From the NCBI RefSeq assembly GCF_016862215.1, contig NZ_BOMN01000092.1, positions 62,001-126,000 of the forward strand: DNA of 64,000 nucleotides, written 5' to 3'. The position numbers were made by a program, and so were the translations under genes. This stretch comes from Winogradskya humida (GTDB taxonomy: Bacteria; Actinomycetota; Actinomycetes; Mycobacteriales; Micromonosporaceae). A model generated the notes under the pieces. That model was given only the letters and a program-made list of their open reading frames with translations, was not told the DNA's origin and made no database searches. Shown piece by piece: positions 1-7,309 of this stretch (positions are counted from its first letter, which is position 1; each line of letters starts with the position of its first letter).

Positions 1-436
1 ACCGTAAGCCTTGAATGATCGTCATCGTCGCGAGCGTGACGATGAAGCCGTTGATCCTGGTCAGCACGACGAGGAAACCGTTGGTGACGCCGACGAGCAG
101 GCCGAGCAGGAGCGCGGCGAGCACGGCCAGGGGTGCGGGGAGCCCGGCCTCGAGCATGAGCCAGGCGGCGGCCATCGCGCAGAAACCGGTGAGGGCGCCG
201 ACGGAGAGGTTCATCTGCCCGACGGCGAGCACGACCATCTGGGACAACCCGATGACGATGGGTACGGCCAGAAAGCGGAAGAACGCCCCGAGAGTGCCGG
301 CGGACAGCAGATTCCCGCCGGTGGCGACGGCGAGGGCGGCGAACCCGGCGACGGCGATGACGGCGAGCGTGAATTCGGGGGCCTGCCAGAGATGCCTGCC
401 GGGCAGGGTGCTGCGTTGCGTGGCGGTGAGGGTCAT
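1..436 (-). CDS. Sugar ABC transporter permease, ribose/CUT2 type (partial, cut by window edge)
   Basis: This is the N-terminal 145 codons of an inner-membrane permease; the 3' end lies beyond the left edge. It is strongly hydrophobic with several predicted membrane helices. It carries the segment GQMNLSVGAL, which sits where CUT2 (RbsC-like) permeases have their GGIDLSVG loop. The ATG at 436 overlaps the stop of the upstream permease as ATGA, so the two are probably translationally coupled. It is the fourth visible gene of a leftward operon (lipoprotein, enolase-type enzyme, permease, permease). No ATPase is seen, so that gene probably follows outside the window. The substrate is unknown; the enolase-family neighbour hints at a sugar acid. 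Confidence 0.85.
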   Translation of the reverse strand, partial: MTLTATQRSTLPGRHLWQAPEFTLAVIAVAGFAALAVATGGNLLSAGTLGAFFRFLAVPIVIGLSQMVVLAVGQMNLSVGALTGFCAMAAAWLMLEAGLPAPLAVLAALLLGLLVGVTNGFLVVLTRINGFIVTLATMTIIQGLR

Positions 437-1491
437 GCCCGGTTCCCCCGTCGTTCGGCGAGGACGTGGCGGGCCCGGTCCAGTGAGAGTGCGGCGAGCA
501 GGACGAGTCCGATGTAGAGCTGGAGCCGATCGAGCTGGAACTGCAGCAGGTTGAGTCCCTTGTAGATCACCTGGGTCAGCGCCGCGCCGAGCACGGTGCC
601 CAGGACGCTGACCGCGCCGCCGGCCAGCAGGGTGCCGCCGAGGACCGGGGCGAGGAACGACGGGAGCAGGAACGAGTCGCCGAGGCTGGCGGAGAACGCG
701 CCGTTGTTGGCGGCGAGCAGGAACCCGCCGAGCGCGGCGAGCAACCCGCTCACGGCGTGCGCCTGGACGATGCGGTCCTTCGTGGGGATGCCGGACAGCT
801 CGGCGGCGCGCTGGTTGGCGCCGGTCATGAGGATCTCGCGGCCGAGGCGGGACAACCGGAACAACAGCCCGACGAGCAGAGCGGCGAGGATCGCGAACGG
901 TACGACCAGGGGCACGCGTGGCCCGCAGACATCGCCGATGCAGTAGTCGGCGAACGTGTCGGAGCGCAGCTCGCTCATGCCGGCGGGCATCGCCGGGAAG
1001 GCCACGCCGCCGGTGACGCCGCTGTAGAGGATCGTGATGAGCCCGGCGAGGGCGAAGTCCATGGCGAGGGTGACGACGAACGAGTTGACGCCGGTGCGGG
1101 AGATGATCAGGCCCGCGAGCGCGCCGAGCAGGGCTCCGACGGCGAGCCCGGCGATGAGGCTGAGCACGAGCCCGGCGCCGAGCTTGTCGTGCACGAGGCC
1201 CATGGTGAACGCGCTGGTGGCGGCCATCCGGCCGACGGCCATGTTCATGTGCCCGAGCGACAGGACGCTGAGCTGGGCGAGGCCGACCACGAGGTAGACG
1301 CTGATGTCGGACTGCAGCGGGGTCAGCGTGAGCCGGGTGTTGAGGAATGCCGGGCGCAGCACGCTGAACAGCACGACGAGCGCGATCAGCAGGACGACCA
1401 GGCCCACCCGGGGGTTGGCCCAGAGCGGGACGCGGTGCGGTGTACGCGGTGGCGCGTCCGGGGGCGCCGGGGTCTCGAGCTGGGCGGTCAC
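433..1491 (-). CDS. Sugar ABC transporter permease, ribose/CUT2 type
   Basis: This 352-residue integral membrane protein is of the BPD_transp_2 (RbsC-like) family and has about eight to ten hydrophobic segments. The motif LGHMNMAVGRM near residue 85 matches the conserved GGIDLSVG loop position. The chosen GTG at 1491 overlaps the TGA of the upstream enolase gene (GTGA), and its stop overlaps the next permease start (ATGA). Residues 1-25 are a Pro-rich cytoplasmic tail. It should form the heterodimeric channel with the following permease. The length is normal for the family. Confidence 0.88.
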   Translation of the reverse strand: MTAQLETPAPPDAPPRTPHRVPLWANPRVGLVVLLIALVVLFSVLRPAFLNTRLTLTPLQSDISVYLVVGLAQLSVLSLGHMNMAVGRMAATSAFTMGLVHDKLGAGLVLSLIAGLAVGALLGALAGLIISRTGVNSFVVTLAMDFALAGLITILYSGVTGGVAFPAMPAGMSELRSDTFADYCIGDVCGPRVPLVVPFAILAALLVGLLFRLSRLGREILMTGANQRAAELSGIPTKDRIVQAHAVSGLLAALGGFLLAANNGAFSASLGDSFLLPSFLAPVLGGTLLAGGAVSVLGTVLGAALTQVIYKGLNLLQFQLDRLQLYIGLVLLAALSLDRARHVLAERRGNRA

Positions 1492-2573
1492 CGGACCCTC
1501 CGGTCGTCGATCGCGTCGCGGTCCCAGCTGATGCCGAGCCCCGGGGTGGCGGGGGCCAGGGCGTACCCGTCGGCGACCTCGATCTCGTCGTGGGTGATCG
1601 CGCGCAGCTGCGGGATGTGCTCGAGGTAGCGGCTGTTGGGGACCGCGCAGCAGAGGCTGACGTGCAGCTCCATGAGGAAATGCGGGCAGACGGTCACGTT
1701 CGCGGTCTCGGCGAGATGCGCGACCTTGAGCCAGGGGGTGATGCCGCCGATCCGCGCGACGTCGACCTGGACGACCCCGGCGGCGCCGCGGCGCAGGTAT
1801 TCGGCGAACTGCCCGGCGGAGTACATCGACTCCCCCACCGCGACCGGGATCGAGGTGGCGGCGGCGACCGCCGCGTGCCCGGCGACGTCCTCGGCCGGCA
1901 GGGGTTCCTCGAACCAGTAAGGGTCGTACACCTCCAGCAGCCGGGCGCGGCGGATCGCGTCGGAGGCTGTGAGGGACTGGTTGGCGTCGAGCATGATGTC
2001 GAAGTCGGAACCGGTCGCGGCGCGCACGGCAGCGAGGCGTTCGGCGTCCTGCGCGGGTGAGCGCCCCACTTTCATCTTGATGCCGGGCCAGCCCGCGGCC
2101 TGGCTGTTCTTGGCACCGGCGACGAGCTCCTCGGTGCTCAGGTGCAGCCAGCCGCCCTCGGTGTCGTACAGCGGGATGCGGTCCTTGGCACCACCCGCGA
2201 CCATCCACAGTGGCTGGCCCGCGGCCCGGCAGCGCCAGTCCCACAGCGCGGTGTCGATCGCCGCGAGCGCCAGGGAGGTGATGGCGCCGACGGTGGTGGC
2301 CTTGGTGGCCAGGAAAAGCTCGCGCCACACCGCCTCGATGCGGCGCGGATCACGGCCGGGCAGCAGCGGCACCAGGCTGTCGCGCAGCAGGGCGAGCACG
2401 GCGGTGCCCCCGGTGCCGATCGTGTAGCTGTAACCGGTACCTTCGCCGCCGTCGTCGGTGCGGATGTCGACGAAGACGGTCTCCTGCTTGACGAACTGCT
2501 GCAGGGCATCGGTGCGCAGGGTCTCGACGGGCAGGTCGATCAGGTACGCCTCGGCGTGGGTGATGACGGGCAC
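1488..2573 (-). CDS. Enolase-superfamily enzyme (mandelate racemase/acid-sugar dehydratase group)
   Basis: This 361-residue cytoplasmic enzyme belongs to the mandelate racemase/muconate lactonizing group of the enolase superfamily. Visible catalytic features are the KxK pair at about 166/168 (GIKMKVG), metal ligands D196 (LDANQS), E222/E223 (FEEPL) and E248 (GES), and the general-base His about 298 (CPHFLMELH) with an Asp near 271. The PHFxMExH signature resembles galactarate/talarate dehydratases more than muconate cycloisomerases; that assignment is inference. The start is GTG at 2573, 9 nt after the lipoprotein stop. It sits inside a sugar ABC transporter operon, so it probably acts on the imported sugar acid or a derivative. 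Confidence 0.85.
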   Translation of the reverse strand: MPVITHAEAYLIDLPVETLRTDALQQFVKQETVFVDIRTDDGGEGTGYSYTIGTGGTAVLALLRDSLVPLLPGRDPRRIEAVWRELFLATKATTVGAITSLALAAIDTALWDWRCRAAGQPLWMVAGGAKDRIPLYDTEGGWLHLSTEELVAGAKNSQAAGWPGIKMKVGRSPAQDAERLAAVRAATGSDFDIMLDANQSLTASDAIRRARLLEVYDPYWFEEPLPAEDVAGHAAVAAATSIPVAVGESMYSAGQFAEYLRRGAAGVVQVDVARIGGITPWLKVAHLAETANVTVCPHFLMELHVSLCCAVPNSRYLEHIPQLRAITHDEIEVADGYALAPATPGLGISWDRDAIDDRRVR

Positions 2574-2582
2574 GGCACTCCC

Positions 2583-3620
2583 CTACTGGCAGACGAGGTA
2601 CTTGCTGTCGAAGTCCTTGCGCAGTTCGCCGGTCTTGGCCTGCCGGTCCGTCTCGTAGTTCGCGACGTTGGCCTTGGTGACGACGAACGACCCCGAGTCG
2701 ACCTCCACACCGGGCTGGGCCATCGTGCAGCCACCGGAGAGCCTCATCAGCGCGTACGAGCCGACCAGTGCCTGCCCGACGGGGTTCTGCAGCACCGTGC
2801 CCGCGACGGAGCCGTCCTTGATGCCGTCGAGAATGGTCTTGTCGTCGTCGATCGCGATGACCTTGATCGGCAGCTTGGCCTGCGCGACCCCCTCGGCGGC
2901 GGCGACGGCGGGGTTGTAGGCGGTGTTGACGATCGCGCTGATCTGGCTGCCCTTCGCGGCGAGCAGGTCGGCGACGGCCTTCTGCGCGGTCTGCAGGTCG
3001 GTGTCGATGTCGGTGACGACCTGCACGATCGTCACCTTGCCGCCGGTCTCGGCGACGGCCTTCTCCACGCCGGCGATGCGCCGCTGGGTGTTCGAGTCGA
3101 CCTTGTTGCCGGTCAGGTGGGCGAGGGTGCCGGACCCGCCGATCGCGTCGATCGCCGCCTTGGCGGCCTTGTAGGCGGCCTGCTCGACGTCGGTGGAGAG
3201 GCAGAAGTCCGCCTTGTCGACGTCACCGGCCGGGCACGACGCGAGCGAGGCGACGGGGAAGCCCTGCCGCTTGAGGTCCTCGAACGTGGAGTTGATGTTC
3301 TCGGGAGCCACACCGAAGATCCCGAACGCGTTGTAGCCCTGCGCGGCGAGCGACTTGACCACGTCGTTCTGCTTCGTCTGGTCCCAGCCGGACGTCTCGT
3401 TGAACGTCACGTCGCCGAGCGTGAAGTCGGTCTTCGCGGTGGCGGCGGTGGTCTTCCACGGCTGGAAATAGGGGTGCGCCCCGCCCGGGATCAGCGCGAT
3501 CCGCACGTCCGCGGGCTTTTTGCCTGCGGCAGCTGCCTCGTCGTTGTCGGCCTTCTTGGTGCACCCAGCGGTCGTGACCAGGCCCAACACGGCCACCAGA
3601 GCTAACGGGATCCGCTTCAT
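2583..3620 (-). CDS. Sugar ABC transporter substrate-binding lipoprotein
   Basis: This 345-residue periplasmic-binding-protein-like lipoprotein of the ribose/galactose class is the first gene of the leftward uptake operon. An N-terminal signal peptide ends in a lipobox (TTAGC, Cys about 20), so it is membrane-anchored on the outer face. The mature part has the alternating fold typical of Peripla_BP_4 proteins, including AIDDDKTILDGIKDGSVAGT, close to the usual hinge/ligand segment. The ATG at 3620 is chosen because the signal peptide starts there. A perfect palindrome lies 22 bp upstream, so the GntR regulator encoded divergently is the likely controller. Confidence 0.88.
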   Translation of the reverse strand: MKRIPLALVAVLGLVTTAGCTKKADNDEAAAAGKKPADVRIALIPGGAHPYFQPWKTTAATAKTDFTLGDVTFNETSGWDQTKQNDVVKSLAAQGYNAFGIFGVAPENINSTFEDLKRQGFPVASLASCPAGDVDKADFCLSTDVEQAAYKAAKAAIDAIGGSGTLAHLTGNKVDSNTQRRIAGVEKAVAETGGKVTIVQVVTDIDTDLQTAQKAVADLLAAKGSQISAIVNTAYNPAVAAAEGVAQAKLPIKVIAIDDDKTILDGIKDGSVAGTVLQNPVGQALVGSYALMRLSGGCTMAQPGVEVDSGSFVVTKANVANYETDRQAKTGELRKDFDSKYLVCQ

Positions 3621-3641
3621 GCGGCTTCCTTTCGCCTTCGT

Positions 3642-3657
3642 AGATCCTATAGGATCT
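3642..3657. promoter_or_regulatory. Candidate GntR operator, 16-bp perfect palindrome
   Basis: AGATCCTATAGGATCT is a perfect 16-bp palindrome in the 107-bp space between the leftward lipoprotein gene (start 3620) and the rightward GntR gene (start 3728). It lies 22 bp from the transporter start, close enough to block transcription. Position and symmetry support an operator for the adjacent GntR/FCD protein; binding itself is inferred. Confidence 0.75.
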
Positions 3658-3727
3658 TTCCTGTGGATGTGTACCCGGTCACATCCACAGCCGTCAAGAC
3701 ACATATGAGAAATCGATCGGAAACACC

Positions 3728-4384
3728 ATGACGCTGCCGCGGCTGAAGAGATCAACCCTGGGCGATGACGTGTACGACTCCCTGCGCGCCGCCGTCCTCG
3801 AGCACACCCTCGCGCCCGGCGACCGGGTCAACATCGACGCCCTCGCGCGCGACCTGGAGGTGTCCCCCACCCCCGTACGCGAAGCACTGGCCCGGCTGGA
3901 ATCCGAGGGCCTGGTCCGCAAACGCCCCCTGGCCGGCTACACGGTCAGCCCGCTGCTCACCCGCGCCGAGTTCAACGACATGTTCGACATGCGCCTGCTG
4001 CTGGAGTGTGCCGCCGCCCGCTGGGCAGCCGAACGGGCCACGCCCGAGCAGCGCGGCACGCTGGTCACCGAGGCGGCCCGCACGGTCGAGGGCGGCGACG
4101 AGCACGCCTGGCATGCGGCGTTCACGGCGCTCGACGCCCACGTCCACGACCTGGTCGCGCAGGCGTCGGCGAGCCCGCTGCTGAGGGAGAGCATCACCCG
4201 GCTCCACGCGCATCTGCACCTGCACCGCCGCTATTTTCCGTACGCCCAGACAGCCGTCACCAACGACGAGCACCAACTCCTCGCCGCCGCCATCAGCGAC
4301 CACGACCCCGACCGCGCCGAATCGGCCATGCGCGAGCACCTCATCCACGCCCGCGCCCGCCACCTCGTCGCCTTCGACGAGTGA
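3728..4384 (+). CDS. GntR-family regulator, FadR/FCD subfamily
   Basis: This is a 218-residue transcription factor. Residues about 8-75 form the GntR winged helix (ALARDLEVSPTPVREALARL, then EGLVRKRPLAGYTV), and about 85-205 form an all-helical FCD ligand domain with the expected acidic and His positions for metal or ligand binding. It is transcribed away from the sugar uptake operon across a palindromic operator at 3642-3657. It is therefore the likely repressor of that operon, responding to the sugar acid or a pathway intermediate. Length is typical for FCD proteins. Confidence 0.9.
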   Translation: MTLPRLKRSTLGDDVYDSLRAAVLEHTLAPGDRVNIDALARDLEVSPTPVREALARLESEGLVRKRPLAGYTVSPLLTRAEFNDMFDMRLLLECAAARWAAERATPEQRGTLVTEAARTVEGGDEHAWHAAFTALDAHVHDLVAQASASPLLRESITRLHAHLHLHRRYFPYAQTAVTNDEHQLLAAAISDHDPDRAESAMREHLIHARARHLVAFDE

Positions 4385-4411
4385 CGTCGCGGCGGTGTTA
4401 GGTTCGCCGTC

Positions 4412-5032
4412 ATGACGACGCAGATCACGGCCACCCGGTTCCACGCCGCCGAGGGGGTCGGCGACTGGCGCTGCCTCTACCACGTGACCTCGGCATACTT
4501 CCGGGCCCGCTCGCTGGCCGAGGGCATCACGCTGGTCGACGCGATCGGCCGGCTCACCGACGAGGATTACGTCACCGTCGACCTGCGCCACGACGGCGTC
4601 ACCGTGAATCTGTTGCGCCGCGACGTCGCCCTGGCACGCCGCATCTCCGCCGCTGCCACGGAGCTGGAGCTGATTGCTGAGCCGGCGCGCGTACAACTGC
4701 TGAGCATCTGTCTTGATGCCCTTGACGCCCCCTCGATCCTGCCGTTCTGGCAGGCGATCCTCGGGTACGACCCGATCGGCGACGACTACCTGACCGACCC
4801 CGCCCGCCGCCACCCCGGCCTCGACTTCCAGCGCATGGACGAGCCCCGACCCCAGCGCAACCGCATCCACCTCGACATAGCCGTCCCCCACGACCAGGCC
4901 GAAACCCGCATCGCCGCCGCCCTCGCCGCCGGCGGCCACCTGGTCTCCGACGAGCACGCCCCGAAATGGTGGACCCTCGCCGACGCCGAAGGCAACGAGG
5001 CCTGCATCGCCACCTGGGTCGGCCGCGACTGA
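4412..5032 (+). CDS. Fusion of a pterin-dehydratase-like domain with a VOC/glyoxalase domain
   Basis: This is a 206-residue protein. Residues about 10-90 resemble 4a-hydroxytetrahydrobiopterin dehydratase (FRARSLAEGITLVDAIGRL, then DVALARRISAAATEL). The catalytic His-His-Pro stretch expected between them is replaced by DEDYVTVDLRHDG, so that activity is probably lost. Residues about 95-206 form a vicinal-oxygen-chelate domain (LSICLDALDAPSILPFWQAI, HLDIAVPHDQ). It follows the GntR gene by 27 bp on the same strand but has no obvious pathway link. The real substrate is unknown. Confidence 0.75.
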   Translation: MTTQITATRFHAAEGVGDWRCLYHVTSAYFRARSLAEGITLVDAIGRLTDEDYVTVDLRHDGVTVNLLRRDVALARRISAAATELELIAEPARVQLLSICLDALDAPSILPFWQAILGYDPIGDDYLTDPARRHPGLDFQRMDEPRPQRNRIHLDIAVPHDQAETRIAAALAAGGHLVSDEHAPKWWTLADAEGNEACIATWVGRD

Positions 5033-5053
5033 TTCAGCCGCCGCCGATGCCCG

Positions 5054-5926
5054 CTACGCCGGGGCGCCCGTGATGCCGTCCAGGACGGTGGTCAGGGTGC
5101 GATTGAAGGTTTCCTCCGCGTCCAGGTGGCTGCCGTCGACGACCAGCCGGGCGATCGTGGGGTAACGGCCAGTCGTGAACATGCGGGTGAGGTAGGGGCC
5201 GAGCCCGGCCTGGAACGCGGGCACGTCAGTGCCGGTGGTACGGGCGGTGCGGCGCTCGGTGACCTCCCTGCGGAGGGCTCCGATGAGGAACGAGTTGAGC
5301 GCACCGATGGTTCGCTGCAGGTCGTCGATGTCGTGCACTGCGGGTGCTTGACTGAGCGCCGCCGCGTTCAATTCGCCTACGGCGAGGGTGTGCGGCCCCA
5401 GATGCGGCCGTCCGCCGAGCAGATCGGCGAACCATTCATGCTCAAGAGCAGCGACCCGGGTCGCCCGCGCAACAGCCAGCACGGTGGCACGCCACTCGGC
5501 CTGCTCTCCAGCCCCCGCAACCCGCCGCCGGCCGGCCCCGGCAGCCCGCCCACCCGTCTCCACCCTCTGGCCGCCCGTCTCGGCAGCCCGCCCGCCCGCC
5601 TCCACCCTCTGGCCGCCCGTCTCGGCAGCCCGCCCGCCCGTCTGCGCGGTCTGGCCGCTGGCATCGGCGATCTGGCCGTAGACCGCGTCGACCATCAGAT
5701 CGAGTAGCTCGGCCCGGTTGGTCACGTAGTCGTAAAGCCGCATCGGGCCGACGCCGAGCTCCTTGGCGATCTTGCGAATCGACAGCCCGTCGAGGCCCTG
5801 CTCATCGGCCAGCCGGATCGCCACGGCGACGATCTTCGCCCGGCTCAACGGGACCGGCGCTGCCCGGGGCTGCGGTTCGGGGCGTTCCCAAATGGCCAGC
5901 GGCTCGCTACCGTACGGTGTATCCAC
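5054..5926 (-). CDS. TetR-family repressor with an expanded repeat linker
   Basis: A TetR-type HTH lies at about residues 28-73 (IRKIAKELGVGPMRLYDYV) and a TetR_C-like effector domain follows from about 145. Between them, residues about 88-143 are a low-complexity insert built of a 14-residue repeat (GGRAAETGGQRVEA), where homologues normally have a short linker. GTG at 5926 is chosen because it gives a short N-terminus; longer frames read into the divergent gene. The protein is divergent from a TetX-like monooxygenase, the classic arrangement of TetR repressor and target. An inverted repeat overlaps this start codon, suggesting autoregulation. Confidence 0.85.
   Translation of the reverse strand: MDTPYGSEPLAIWERPEPQPRAAPVPLSRAKIVAVAIRLADEQGLDGLSIRKIAKELGVGPMRLYDYVTNRAELLDLMVDAVYGQIADASGQTAQTGGRAAETGGQRVEAGGRAAETGGQRVETGGRAAGAGRRRVAGAGEQAEWRATVLAVARATRVAALEHEWFADLLGGRPHLGPHTLAVGELNAAALSQAPAVHDIDDLQRTIGALNSFLIGALRREVTERRTARTTGTDVPAFQAGLGPYLTRMFTTGRYPTIARLVVDGSHLDAEETFNRTLTTVLDGITGAPA
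5540..5665. repeat. 42-bp tandem repeat inside the TetR gene
   Basis: About three near-identical 42-bp units begin at 5540, 5582 and 5624 (GGCAGCCCGCCC start). The period is a multiple of three, so the TetR reading frame is kept and a 14-residue repeat is encoded. Nearby units differ by only one or two bases, so expansion looks recent. Confidence 0.85.
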
Positions 5927-5943
5927 AAGTACAGCGTACGGTA
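5908..5943. promoter_or_regulatory. Candidate TetR operator, 14-bp arms with 8-bp spacer
   Basis: TACCGTACGGTGTA (5908-5921) and TACAGCGTACGGTA (5930-5943) are inverted copies matching at 13 of 14 positions. The element covers the TetR start codon (5924-5926) and ends 11 bp before the monooxygenase ATG (5955). It is placed to repress both divergent genes. Confidence 0.7.
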
Positions 5944-5954
5944 AGGGGATCGGA

Positions 5955-7079
5955 ATGCACATCGCAATCGCCGGTGGTGGCGTCGGCGGCCTGACACTGG
6001 CACGGATTCTGCATCGGCACGGGATCAGCACGGTGGTGTACGAGCGCGAGGCGAGCCGGGCAGCTCGATGGCAGGGCGGCATGCTCGACCTGCACCCGGA
6101 GTCCGGACAGCGCGCACTGGCCGAGGCGGGTCTCGCCGACGGCTTCCGCTCCGAGGCACGACCCGAGGGCGAGGAACATCGCATCCTCGACCCGGCAGGA
6201 CGCACCCTCGTGCACCACGTCCCGGCTCCCGGCTCGTTCTCCGGACGTCCCGAGATCGACCGCCGCGCCCTGCGCGATCTCCTGCTCGACTCCCTCCCCG
6301 GCGACACGGTTGCCTGGGGGCAGCGGATCATTGCGGCGGCCCCGCGACCCGGCGGAGGCTGGGAGCTGACGTCCGACGGCGGTCACCACACCGGCTGCGA
6401 CATCCTCGTCGGCGCCGACGGCGCCCGCTCAGTGGTGCGGCCGCTACTCACCGACGTCGCACTCACCCCCGTGTCGACGATCGTGGAGCTGGGAATCGCC
6501 GACGCCGACCGGCGCCATCCGGACCTCGCCGACCTGGTCGGCCCCGGAAACCTGTGGTGCGTCGGCGTCAATCAGATCCTGTCAGCACAACGCCTCGGCG
6601 ACGGCAGCATCCGCGTCGGCATCTCATTGCGTGCCACCGATCGCCCGCTCGACAGATACCGCGACAAGCCTTCGCTGCTCGCCCTCTTCGACGGCTGGGA
6701 TCCCCGCCTCACCGCACTCATCGAAGCCGCCGACAACACGCCGACACCCCGAAGAATCGAAACAATGCCCACGGGTACGCGCTGGCCCGGCCGTCCCGGC
6801 GTCACCCTCATCGGCGACGCCGCGCACCTCCTCCCCCCGGTGGGCGAGGGCGCCAACCAGGCCATGCTCGACGCCGCCGAACTCGCCACCGAACTTGCCA
6901 CCCGCCCCGACGACCTGGACGCGGCCATCCACTCGTACGAGGAGGCGATGTTCACCAGGATCCGCCCGGTAGCCGAGATGTCCGCACGGATCCAATCAAT
7001 GATGCTGTCCCCCACCGCCGCCCAGGACCTCGTCCGCTTCTTCACCCCCCGCCCCAAACAACCGGCCCCCACGGCCTGA
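5955..7079 (+). CDS. FAD-dependent aromatic-ring/TetX-like monooxygenase
   Basis: This is a 374-residue class A flavoprotein monooxygenase. The FAD-binding dinucleotide motif GGGVGGLTLARIL is at residues 7-19. A DG-type motif (DILVGADGARSVVR) lies mid-protein, and the second FAD motif GDAAHLLPPVGEGANQA lies near residue 290. ATG at 5955 is chosen because the dinucleotide fold starts immediately after it. The protein is soluble and NAD(P)H-dependent by family. The divergent TetR with shared operator suggests induction by the substrate, plausibly an aromatic compound or antibiotic. True tetracycline activity cannot be read from sequence. Confidence 0.88.
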   Translation: MHIAIAGGGVGGLTLARILHRHGISTVVYEREASRAARWQGGMLDLHPESGQRALAEAGLADGFRSEARPEGEEHRILDPAGRTLVHHVPAPGSFSGRPEIDRRALRDLLLDSLPGDTVAWGQRIIAAAPRPGGGWELTSDGGHHTGCDILVGADGARSVVRPLLTDVALTPVSTIVELGIADADRRHPDLADLVGPGNLWCVGVNQILSAQRLGDGSIRVGISLRATDRPLDRYRDKPSLLALFDGWDPRLTALIEAADNTPTPRRIETMPTGTRWPGRPGVTLIGDAAHLLPPVGEGANQAMLDAAELATELATRPDDLDAAIHSYEEAMFTRIRPVAEMSARIQSMMLSPTAAQDLVRFFTPRPKQPAPTA

Positions 7080-7110
7080 GAACCCACCAGCGTTGACGGG
7101 CGACGGGCTT

Positions 7111-7290
7111 GCGCGCAACCGACCTGGACATGGCGATGAACCTGCGCAACCGCGCAACCGAATCTGGACATGGCTACGAACCCGCGCAACCGCGCACCCG
7201 CGCAACCGAACCTGGACATGGCCGTGGGCCTGCGCGCACCCGCGCAACCGAACCTGGACATGGCCGTGGGCCTGCGCGCACCCGCGCATT
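7111..7290. repeat. Intergenic minisatellite, four copies of about 42 bp
   Basis: The region between the convergent monooxygenase and HTH-citrate synthase genes holds four copies of a unit containing CTGGACATGG and ending in GCGCAACCG or GCGCACCCG. The GGACA words fall at 7126, 7166, 7214 and 7256 (spacing 40, 48, 42). The last two copies are almost identical. No spacers, hairpin or gene are seen, so it is neither CRISPR nor a terminator array. Confidence 0.8.
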
Positions 7291-7309
7291 CACCCCTGTG
7301 GACCGAAAG

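Noticed and set aside
2142..3605. A 487-codon plus-strand frame opposite the enolase and lipoprotein genes
   Set aside because: It is a GC-driven shadow with no conserved feature; the leftward operon is well supported.
3752..4957. A long minus-strand open frame across the GntR and VOC genes
   Set aside because: It has Gly/Val/Asp-heavy composition with no motif, while the plus-strand genes have strong family signatures.
7111..7290. CRISPR array
   Set aside because: The units are contiguous with 40-48 bp spacing and no unique spacers, and there are no cas genes.
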